From contig DIKH01000213.1 in NCBI GenBank assembly GCA_002424495.1, forward strand, positions 1 to 5,568: a DNA stretch of 5,568 nt. The letters are read 5' to 3'. How positions within the stretch are numbered: the stretch's first letter is position 1; each line of letters begins with the position of its first letter. The position numbers and the translations under genes are program-made. Below are positions 1 to 5,479 of the stretch, one piece after another. Origin of the DNA: Desulfobacteraceae bacterium UBA5623 (GTDB lineage Bacteria > Desulfobacterota > DSM-4660 > Desulfatiglandales > Desulfatiglandaceae). The notes under the pieces were generated by a model, which worked only from the letters and a program-made list of their open reading frames with translations, was not told where the DNA came from and did no database searches.

Positions 1-20
1 TTCCTGGTGTTAAACATGGG

Positions 21-689
21 TTAAATCGTTGTTATTGCAATGGGAGTCCCACGGTAAGTCCTCTCTTTTGCAGGCAATCTTACCAAATCTGTTATATCCT
101 TTAAGCTGTAATGCCACGATTCATAGGTAATCCAGGCATCGAGTTCGGGCATGGATTTCCATTTCTCTATTGCTTCAGCGCTGCTCGTAACGGATAGGGT
201 TATATTTTTCTGAATTCCGGGTATTAGACCCTTTGCTCCAGCCATGTCTTCCCATAAACCGACCTGTCCGGCACCGTTTACATCGATGATTTTAACGCCA
301 TCCTTTGTTAGATCAGCAAGATTTCTGATTTTCCTGGGATTTCCTTTCCTCACCAGGATGCCTGCCGGCCTTATATAGAGACTCGTCCGTGTTTTTTCAT
401 CCACAAGGCCAAGGTGTTTCTGGACGAATTCCGTAAGCATATACTCTCCTCCGCCGAAGATAAGATCGGCATCCTGCTTGGCTTGTTCGATCCAATTGGG
501 AGTCGGCCCTGCAACAACTTCTACTTTTACACTGTTCTCCTTGGAAAATATTTCGGCACATTCCTTCATAGGGCCGAGAGGGCCTCCGGGGCCGTAAGCT
601 TTTAAGGTCTTATCCTGTGCCCATAATTCCCCTGAGCCAAAGCAAATAACAAAAGCTACTGTTAAAATAACTACGAACATCTTTTTCAT
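21..689 (-). CDS. acfC: AcfC-like periplasmic substrate-binding protein, C-terminally shortened
   Basis: The 222-residue product starts with a Sec signal peptide (Lys-Lys, hydrophobic stretch at residues 4-18, likely cleavage after LWA at residue 24). The mature part resembles AcfC (COG4588), a periplasmic-binding-protein fold related to sulfate/molybdate-type anion binders. Diagnostic segments are AYGPGGP near residue 31, AGPTPNW near 60, DADLIFGGGEYM near 73, LYIRPAGILVRKGNP near 103 and NGAGQVGLWEDMAG near 138. The start is fixed by AGGAGG at 695-700, five bases from the ATG. It is the last gene of the block, 67 bp after the dsrE-like gene. Compared with its full-length paralogue at 4487-5296, it stops two residues after the IAIT motif and lacks about 31 residues, including the final helix and the KWGW-type ending. 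None of the three frames in the 20 bases beyond the stop resumes the missing part. It may be inactive or a shortened variant. Family assignment is fairly sure; the ligand is unknown. Confidence 0.8.
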   Translation of the reverse strand: MKKMFVVILTVAFVICFGSGELWAQDKTLKAYGPGGPLGPMKECAEIFSKENSVKVEVVAGPTPNWIEQAKQDADLIFGGGEYMLTEFVQKHLGLVDEKTRTSLYIRPAGILVRKGNPRKIRNLADLTKDGVKIIDVNGAGQVGLWEDMAGAKGLIPGIQKNITLSVTSSAEAIEKWKSMPELDAWITYESWHYSLKDITDLVRLPAKERTYRGTPIAITTI

Positions 690-756
690 GGCAACCTCCT
701 GTCATCCGGTTAAATTTTATAGTTAATAATTGAAAAGATATACCTTCTGCCGTTCT

Positions 757-1113
757 TCATGGTTTCACATACGCATAGCCTTCGTGCTGTTTCTTTATGA
801 TCTCGGTTATCCCGGCAGGCACTACCGAGACAAAGGAGGGCAGATTTTCCTCGCTTATGCAGACTACGCCTCCCGAACACATCTTTTTTAATGAGTTTCT
901 GCACACAAGGAACTTCGCGCCTTTTTCAGAAAGGCCTTTCATTGTCTCAACCTTTTCAGCATCCGCATAAGCAGCCACGGACGGGCCGTTGGCAAGCGCT
1001 GCCACATCCACATTATCCTCCCCAACATCGCTTATGAGATTCACAATATTGCCGAGGGCAAAATTCCATCTGTCAATTTCATTTACATGGAATAAAACCT
1101 TTAATTTACCCAT
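757..1113 (-). CDS. Cytoplasmic DsrE-family sulfur-relay-like protein
   Basis: This 118-residue protein has no signal peptide and matches the DsrE/DsrF-like fold, whose members include sulfurtransferase subunits that carry persulfide on a conserved cysteine. Visible family features are the N-terminal strand KVLFHVN, the helix-strand segment ending VDVAALANGPSV (residues 36-46), the strand GAKFLVC with Cys71 at the usual active position, and the C-terminal VVPAGITEIIKKQHEGYAYVKP-type ending (split here as VVPAGITEII and KKQHEGYAYVKP). It also has Cys79 and Cys85 in a C-X5-C arrangement that could form a disulfide or bind metal. The ATG at 1113 is preceded by GGGGAGAG at 1118-1125 and lies 17 bp after the cytochrome stop codon, which implies co-transcription. 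Its fold echoes the exported protein at 3058-3609. A role in sulfur handling is inferred from the family; the partner and substrate are not known. Confidence 0.85.
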   Translation of the reverse strand: MGKLKVLFHVNEIDRWNFALGNIVNLISDVGEDNVDVAALANGPSVAAYADAEKVETMKGLSEKGAKFLVCRNSLKKMCSGGVVCISEENLPSFVSVVPAGITEIIKKQHEGYAYVKP

Positions 1114-1130
1114 AATACTCTCCCCACTAT

Positions 1131-3023
1131 TTAATGATGGTATCTCCCCCCGCTTTCTAGTATCCTCTCGTATTTTTCTTTTTCTTCAGCATATGCCCTC
1201 TTATCCCTTATCCCCGGGATCGAAAAGTTTCCCTTTAAATTCCACTTGCCTGACAGGGGCTTAAGTCCCTCAGGGGTCGATTTCCCATCGGCCCCTGAAA
1301 GGTTTTCAATCCTCAAACCCTTTCTGTCAGCCACAAGCGTGAAACTGCCTGACAGGACATCCTTATAAGCGGTATCAGGGTTTTCCATCCACTTGTAATC
1401 CACCACAACCTTTTGCGCCCCTTCTGATCCGTGACAGCTCTCACAGGTTCTGGCCTTTGTTACGGCATGGGCAACCTTGTCGATATTCAACCAGGCCATG
1501 ACCGTGCCTTCATCCTTGCTGCCCTCATAGGTTCCCGTGACAGCAAAGGCATCATCGGACGGATATTCCCTCTTCATATTTACATCCGGCTTGTTCCTGA
1601 AGATGAGCTTCCCTGTCATCTTTATCTCCTCCTTCTTAACATTGGTTGAGATGTGCGGGACTATGTGATAGGGGTTCCACTGGTCTTTCTTATTCTTAAG
1701 GATGATGGGGGCCATGGCATTAACCGTATAAAGCGGATGCCTGTCCAGGGGGGTCTCCACCCCGAATTTTTTTCCAGGCGCCCAGAAGTTAAAGGCATAG
1801 CCTGCTATTAAGGGGGTATGGCAGGCCTCGCAGGAGAGATTCCTGTGCATTTCCTTCTTATGGCTGGACACCTCTTGTTTATGACATTTTGCACACTGCA
1901 CTGGCTCGGGACTCCTTATCTGGTCTCCCATATTATGGTTTTTGTGATTCTGAGCATGACAGTCCACGCAGGTTATGCCTTTGGCAAAGTGTATGTCGGG
2001 GGTCTCAATATATTTTTTTGAGTTCTCATTCTGCGGATCAGCCACAGCATTCCTGGCAAAATTCCCCTTTATAAATCCATCGCCCCTCCGTCTTTCCATG
2101 GGGCCGGCATGACATATCTGGGCCCTGCCACCGCCCATGCACGAAAGCACCGGAGGTGTAAAGGAAAAGGTATGAACGCCTACCTCTTTTGGGCTGCCTT
2201 CACTGTCTCTGGCCTCTTTATTAAAAGGACTGTAATGACAATCCAGGCAACCCGCATGGCAGGTATTACAGTTTCTCTGGTTGGCGAATGCCTGCTCTTT
2301 GCCAAGATGGGCAGTGCTGACAGCATTGTATCTCTCCATATTTTTGGCAGTAAAGCTGTCATTGTCGGGCGTTGTCGTGGCTGCGGTCCAGAGGCCGCAG
2401 GTCTGAAGACCGGTAGGGCCGACCCAGGTTACATACTGGCTCTGGGTCAAGGCCAGACCCATTGTTGTCTTCATATAGCTTTTGACAGCCTCCGGGTGGC
2501 AGGTTCCACAAGTCTTCTCGGCAATGCCCGGATTAAAGGCACTGGTATTGATATCCTTGTCATGCCATTGGATAACCGACACCCTTGGGTTAAGCACAGG
2601 TTTTCCATTCCCACCGATTACCCTGGGGAAAAGGGTGTTGCCGGCAAAGTCACCTTTCGGCTGCAAACTTTTGATGGACTCCCTGTCTTCTCCTGTAAGC
2701 TCCCTCCTCGAAACCGCCATAGATCCCTTCTTCATGACCACAGCTAATCCCAGGACGCCCGTATGCGCCCCTTCAATGGTATTGTCCTTGGGGTTTCCCT
2801 GATGACACATCTCGCAGGTTGCAGGCATCCCGGACTGCTTTTCCACTGTCTCCTGGGTTATGGTAAACTCCGGATAGCCCAACTCCTGCATCTTTTTTTC
2901 ATTGCTATGGCACTGAAGACAGGTGCTGGTTTCTTTAGGCCCCTGTTGAGCAATGGTCTTATGACTGGTAATAAGCAATATGCTTATACTGAGCGCCAGC
3001 CCGAATATTACTTGTTTCTTCAT
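1131..3023 (-). CDS. Secreted multiheme c-type cytochrome (nine CXXCH plus one CX8CH)
   Basis: The 630-residue protein has a Sec signal peptide (hydrophobic core residues 4-19, likely cleavage after IAQ or nearby, about residue 26). Nine CXXCH haem-c motifs start at residues 35, 70, 172, 252, 259, 352, 377, 398 and 527. Those at 252 and 259 form the tandem CNTCHAGCLDCH. A tenth candidate is C295-X8-C304-H305 within SCMGGGRAQICHAGP, an atypical spacing. Cys209 is unpaired. Many extra histidines (for example 154, 240, 284, 345, 360, 363, 388, 393) could be distal ligands. Residues 410-630 are haem-poor, with only the motif at 527, and probably form a separate domain. A periplasmic or outer-surface redox role is expected. 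The gene lies 34 bp after the exported DsrE gene and 17 bp before the cytoplasmic one, with AGGGGAAG-type Shine-Dalgarno sequence just upstream of the ATG. Octaheme sulfite reductase MccA/SirA is the precedent for one widened haem motif, but I cannot show homology. Cytochrome identity is sure; substrate is not. Confidence 0.93.
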   Translation of the reverse strand: MKKQVIFGLALSISILLITSHKTIAQQGPKETSTCLQCHSNEKKMQELGYPEFTITQETVEKQSGMPATCEMCHQGNPKDNTIEGAHTGVLGLAVVMKKGSMAVSRRELTGEDRESIKSLQPKGDFAGNTLFPRVIGGNGKPVLNPRVSVIQWHDKDINTSAFNPGIAEKTCGTCHPEAVKSYMKTTMGLALTQSQYVTWVGPTGLQTCGLWTAATTTPDNDSFTAKNMERYNAVSTAHLGKEQAFANQRNCNTCHAGCLDCHYSPFNKEARDSEGSPKEVGVHTFSFTPPVLSCMGGGRAQICHAGPMERRRGDGFIKGNFARNAVADPQNENSKKYIETPDIHFAKGITCVDCHAQNHKNHNMGDQIRSPEPVQCAKCHKQEVSSHKKEMHRNLSCEACHTPLIAGYAFNFWAPGKKFGVETPLDRHPLYTVNAMAPIILKNKKDQWNPYHIVPHISTNVKKEEIKMTGKLIFRNKPDVNMKREYPSDDAFAVTGTYEGSKDEGTVMAWLNIDKVAHAVTKARTCESCHGSEGAQKVVVDYKWMENPDTAYKDVLSGSFTLVADRKGLRIENLSGADGKSTPEGLKPLSGKWNLKGNFSIPGIRDKRAYAEEKEKYERILESGGRYHH

Positions 3024-3057
3024 CTCTTCCCCTTCTGATTTTGTAAGTGCTGCACAT

Positions 3058-3609
3058 TCACGGGGTTATTTCCATGTAGCCGGATTTTTCGAAATCAACC
3101 ACAGCCCCGATGCCGGTCACCACGATGCGGCTAAAAGGAAAAATATCTTCCGCTTTATAGTCTTTAAGTTTCATGGCCAAATGACACTCGTACATCTTCA
3201 CCCCACCTCTGTGCATGCCTTCAATCATCGCCTTGTTGGGATTGCCCTTGGGATGAGGCTGCTTAACTTTGAGATCATACGCCTCATCAGTCAGTAGAAA
3301 CTGGGTCCCATCGCCCCTAAAAACCATAATGATTTTATAGTCTTTTCCGGACTTCATGCCGAGGGCGGTATATTGATCATAAAGGTTTTTGACCGCCATG
3401 ACCTGTTTGCTGATACCGTTTGGAACTGTGTCCGAATAATTGACTTGGACCACCACTTTAATCCCTGTTTGATTAGCAATCTGCAGCTGGGGCTTTGTAT
3501 TTTCTGCTTCTACCCCATCTGTTTCAGCCCAGGCAACATGTTGGCAAACCATCAGGAAGAGGACAGAGAGTCCGAATACCATTGCCAAAAAATTAGTTTT
3601 TCTCGTCAT
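3058..3609 (-). CDS. Exported DsrE-fold protein (periplasmic)
   Basis: This 183-residue protein begins with a Sec signal peptide (basic MTRK, hydrophobic residues 7-21, cleavage likely after AWA at residue 28). The mature part looks like a DsrE/DsrF-type alpha/beta domain: strand IKVVVQVNYSD (50-60), a helix around 66-83, strand YKIIMVFRGDGTQFLL (91-106), then GVKMYECHLAMK (136-147) and VVTGIGAVVDFEKSGYMEITP-like C-terminal elements (163-183). Cys142 is the only cysteine of the mature chain and falls where the DsrE active cysteine lies, as in GAKFLVC of the neighbouring cytoplasmic protein. GGAG at 3617-3620, seven bases before the ATG, supports the start. The gene begins 20 bp after the channel stop and ends 34 bp before the cytochrome start, so it is probably co-expressed with the cytochrome. 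A periplasmic sulfur-binding or sulfur-presenting role is inferred. Family assignment rests on pattern and context and is less certain than for the 118-residue neighbour. Confidence 0.8.
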   Translation of the reverse strand: MTRKTNFLAMVFGLSVLFLMVCQHVAWAETDGVEAENTKPQLQIANQTGIKVVVQVNYSDTVPNGISKQVMAVKNLYDQYTALGMKSGKDYKIIMVFRGDGTQFLLTDEAYDLKVKQPHPKGNPNKAMIEGMHRGGVKMYECHLAMKLKDYKAEDIFPFSRIVVTGIGAVVDFEKSGYMEITP

Positions 3610-3629
3610 AATTATTCTCCTTTTTGTTT

Positions 3630-4298
3630 TTACCCTCCGGTACGGCGTGAAGAGTAGTTGCCAACCAGGCTGGCCACCATTACAGCCAGATAAAACTGGC
3701 CGATCACCGCTTCAAGATAAGCAAAGGTGCGCACCAGGGCGCCGACCGGCACGATGTCACCGTATCCGAGGCCGGTCAGCGTGACAAAGCTGAAATAGGT
3801 CAGCGTTGGGAATTGTGGCTGCCCACCCTCGGCGAGGCTACCGGAAAATACCGCCCATCCGAACAGGTACAGCAGTTGATACATGATGGCCCAGATCAGC
3901 CCCAGCAACAGATAGACACAGAAGGCCCCGACCAGCGAATTGAGGTCGGCCTGGTGCCAGACGAACACGTTGCGCGCGGCGATCAGACAACTCAGGATGT
4001 CGAATATCAATACCAGCAGGAACCTTAATGGCTCGAGAATCTGGTGGTCGTCGAAAACTTTGATTGCGGTAATGACTAAAATGGCCACAACCAGCAGCAT
4101 CCCGATGCGAAAAATGCGGCGCGATGCCAACATACTCCAGACACTGACCAGCATGGACAGGTTGAATATCAGTATTACGGAGTAGTGCCCGATGCTCGGC
4201 AATACACTCATAAAAGGCAGCGCCAGCAAGATGAGCAACAGACCTGCTAACAGGTACCAAAAATTCCCGCTTCGGTGGGTCTTGCCAAGTGTTTGCAT
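3630..4298 (-). CDS. Six-segment potassium-channel-like membrane protein
   Basis: The 222-residue protein has hydrophobic segments at about residues 13-31, 38-57, 64-81, 90-109, 122-146 and 188-213, with a re-entrant pore region at 162-183. The pore motif TLTGLGYGDIVP (173-184) matches the ion-channel (Ion_trans_2, PF07885) selectivity filter. The residue that is usually Thr in TVGYGD is Gly176, giving GLGYGD. There is no C-terminal RCK/TrkA-N domain: the chain ends about ten residues after the last membrane segment. I chose the ATG at 4298, which has GGAG at 4305-4308 at good spacing; an in-frame ATG at 4310 would add four residues but has a poor Shine-Dalgarno sequence. GC is about 59% over 3661-3960, higher than in the downstream genes. 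It sits 20 bp ahead of the exported DsrE gene, so it could be co-transcribed, but a functional link is not shown. Channel identity is well supported; ion and gating are unknown. Confidence 0.87.
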   Translation of the reverse strand: MQTLGKTHRSGNFWYLLAGLLLILLALPFMSVLPSIGHYSVILIFNLSMLVSVWSMLASRRIFRIGMLLVVAILVITAIKVFDDHQILEPLRFLLVLIFDILSCLIAARNVFVWHQADLNSLVGAFCVYLLLGLIWAIMYQLLYLFGWAVFSGSLAEGGQPQFPTLTYFSFVTLTGLGYGDIVPVGALVRTFAYLEAVIGQFYLAVMVASLVGNYSSRRTGG

Positions 4299-4304
4299 TT
4301 CGCT

Positions 4305-4308
4305 CTCC
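4305..4308 (-). promoter_or_regulatory. Shine-Dalgarno sequence choosing the channel start
   Basis: GGAG on the minus strand lies six bases before the ATG at 4298, and overlaps the alternative upstream ATG at 4310. The upstream ATG is preceded only by GGTAAAACGT, which pairs poorly with 16S rRNA. This favours the downstream start. Confidence 0.5.
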
Positions 4309-4365
4309 ATACGTTTTACCTAAAGTCGTTATTACTGGCGAGTGAGTCTATGCATGGTGGTAAGC

Positions 4366-4430
4366 GGCCTAACGAACAAGCTCAGCCGCGAGCGGAAGCG
4401 AGTCGGCTGGAATGCCTTATTGGTTAGGCC
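4366..4430 (-). repeat. Integron attC-like inverted repeat
   Basis: The 65-bp element has perfect 8-bp inverted ends, GGCCTAAC (4366-4373) and GTTAGGCC (4423-4430). They contain GCCTAAC and GTTAGGC, which fit the attC core-site consensus RYYYAAC and GTTRRRY exactly. Just inside, AACGAACAAG pairs with CTTATTGGTT at eight of ten positions. Inner arms CAGCCG (4383-4388) and CGGCTG (4404-4409) form the second stem, resembling the L boxes of attC. Read on the minus strand, the 5' arm has 13 bases and the 3' arm 10 between core and inner boxes, so unpaired extra bases lie on the 5' side, as in known attC sites. It begins 56 bp after the full-length acfC stop, the usual place for attC behind a cassette gene. 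No integrase gene or second attC is visible, so a solitary site or a chance or unrelated hairpin remains possible. Confidence 0.5.
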
Positions 4431-4439
4431 AGCCGACTC
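4400..4439. repeat. 11-bp perfect inverted repeat overlapping the attC-like element
   Basis: GAGTCGGCTGG (4400-4410) and CCAGCCGACTC (4429-4439) are exact reverse complements separated by 18 bases. The right arm extends outside the attC-like element while the left arm overlaps its inner box, so the two folds exclude each other. No T-run follows on either strand, so it does not look like a standard intrinsic terminator, although it could weaken read-through or protect the acfC mRNA 3' end. A smaller TTTAGC/GCTAAA pair flanks it at 4441-4464. Confidence 0.6.
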
Positions 4440-4486
4440 ATTTAGCATCTAATCCCTGGCTAAAAGGGCGGCCGCGACCGTGCAGT

Positions 4487-5296
4487 CTAAGGTGCTATCC
4501 AGCCCCATTTTACAAAGATTTTTTGTCCCTCGGCAGACTGAAGGAAATCAGCAAACTCCTTTGCTAATGCCTTTCTCTCTGAACGATTTGTGATCGCAAT
4601 GCCGCACGAGCGATAGATTGTGTTCTCTGGTTCGGTATTGATCAGGTCGGCAGAGGCTGGACTCTCTTTTTGCCAAATGGTCCAAATGAGCCAAACATCA
4701 TAGGTAAGATCACTGCTCCAGAGTTTTTTGGCCTCAGCACTGTTTGGTGCGAAGAAGCCTATGTTACGGCGTACGGCATCTACGAGTTTGACACTCCCCG
4801 TTCGACCCGCCACATCCTCCCACATGCCAAGCTGCCCCGCGCCTTGAACCACAAGAATCCGAAGACCGGGTTTGGCAAGATCCTTGATGCCTTTGATACC
4901 CTTCGGATTGCCAGGGCGGACGAGAATCGCCGAAGGACGCAGGTAAAGCGTGCGGATCGTTGCCGTGTCGATCAGCCCAGGGAGGTCCTTCTGCACGAAG
5001 TCGGTCATCATATACTCGGAGCCGCTGAAGATCAGATCGGCGTCCTTCGTTGATTGATCCTTCCACGCCGGTGTTGGCCCGGCGTTGATTTCCACCCTGA
5101 TTCCCTTCTTGTCTCCGAATACCTTCGCGGCTTCGCTCATAGCCGGAGCAGGACCGCCTGCACCATAGGCTCTCAATATTGCGCCTGTTTTGTCAGTTTG
5201 AGTCGTCTCCTGTGCGCTCGCGGACGTTTGAAACAAGATCGATAAGAATGTTAACATAATTATGCTCAAGGTAAGCGTAATCCCTTTATGTTTCAT
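4487..5296 (-). CDS. acfC: AcfC-type periplasmic substrate-binding protein
   Basis: The 269-residue protein has a Sec signal peptide (MKHKG, hydrophobic residues 6-22, cleavage after ASA at residue 28). The mature chain carries the AcfC family pattern in order: RAYGAGGPAPAM, AGPTPAW, KDADLIFSGSEYMMTDFV, LYLRPSAILVRPGNP, VQGAGQLGMWEDVAGR, NSAEAKKLW, DVWLIWTIWQ, IYRSCGIAIT and the terminal GQKIFVKWGW. AcfC (COG4588) was named from a Vibrio cholerae accessory colonization locus and is a two-lobed periplasmic binding protein; aspartate- or anion-type ligands are not established for this copy. AAGGAGA at 5301-5307 supports the start. Over the first 63 aligned mature residues I count 35 identities with the shortened paralogue at 21-689. 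GC is about 54%, against 45% for that paralogue, so the pair is not a fresh duplication. No ABC permease or ATPase gene is present, which suggests a sensing or delivery role or a distant transporter. Confidence 0.88.
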   Translation of the reverse strand: MKHKGITLTLSIIMLTFLSILFQTSASAQETTQTDKTGAILRAYGAGGPAPAMSEAAKVFGDKKGIRVEINAGPTPAWKDQSTKDADLIFSGSEYMMTDFVQKDLPGLIDTATIRTLYLRPSAILVRPGNPKGIKGIKDLAKPGLRILVVQGAGQLGMWEDVAGRTGSVKLVDAVRRNIGFFAPNSAEAKKLWSSDLTYDVWLIWTIWQKESPASADLINTEPENTIYRSCGIAITNRSERKALAKEFADFLQSAEGQKIFVKWGWIAP

Positions 5297-5367
5297 GGCA
5301 TCTCCTTTCTCAGCGTATCAGTCTAGTGCTGCCTAGCAGCATTGTTATGCTTTATATCCTCTGTCGG

Positions 5368-5433
5368 TTAATTGAAGGCCTTAAGGATATATCCTGTTAT
5401 CTTCTTTGCATCATCATTCACCTCCTTCCTCAT
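5368..5433 (-). CDS. Possible 21-codon leader ORF
   Basis: The ATG at 5433 opens 21 codons (start MRKEVNDD, end YILKAFN) before TAA at 5368-5370, about 70 bp ahead of acfC. The strongest Shine-Dalgarno sequence in this area, AAGGAGGTGA at 5418-5427, lies inside it. That sequence could instead serve its in-frame GTG at 5421, but the spacing is too short, or the ATG-ATG-ATG run at 5417-5409 in another frame, which gives only six codons (MMMQRR). It may be a leader peptide, the decayed end of a lost gene, or chance. Confidence 0.15.
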   Translation of the reverse strand: MRKEVNDDAKKITGYILKAFN

Positions 5434-5473
5434 TTTCTTCTGATAAACACAAAAATGTCGAGAGCCTTCTTAT

Positions 5474-5479
5474 ATTATA
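5474..5479 (-). promoter_or_regulatory. Candidate -10 box for the acfC-led transcript
   Basis: A perfect TATAAT lies on the minus strand about 180 bp before the acfC start. No convincing -35 hexamer is found 16-18 bases upstream, and there is no extended TGn element, so this is weak evidence. It overlaps the end of a possible partial reading frame. Confidence 0.2.

Noticed and set aside
710..904. Short minus-strand frame overlapping the end of the cytoplasmic DsrE gene
   Set aside because: It overlaps the well-supported DsrE frame, has no recognisable domain and no good start signal.
2109..2747. Long plus-strand open frame (212 codons) opposite the cytochrome gene
   Set aside because: It lies wholly antisense to a gene with nine haem motifs, has no Shine-Dalgarno sequence or family pattern, and is a mirror of the cytochrome codon structure.
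3838..4260. Alternative minus-strand open frame inside the channel gene (140 codons)
   Set aside because: It is Arg/His/Pro-rich as expected for an off-frame reading of GC-rich DNA, and the overlapping frame has clear membrane segments and a channel filter.
4400..4439. Inverted repeat as an intrinsic terminator
   Set aside because: No T-rich tract follows the stem on either strand.
4468..4475. GCGGCCGC palindrome considered as cloning-vector remnant
   Set aside because: An isolated 8-bp palindrome in GC-rich intergenic DNA, with no vector sequence around it.
4670..5053. Plus-strand frame of 127 codons opposite acfC
   Set aside because: It is antisense to a full-length conserved protein and has no family resemblance.
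5331..5345. Small hairpin TGCTG-CCTAG-CAGCA followed by GTTATGC, considered as a second attC
   Set aside because: GTTATGC breaks the GTTRRRY pattern, there is no matching RYYYAAC box at a suitable distance, and the stem is only five pairs.
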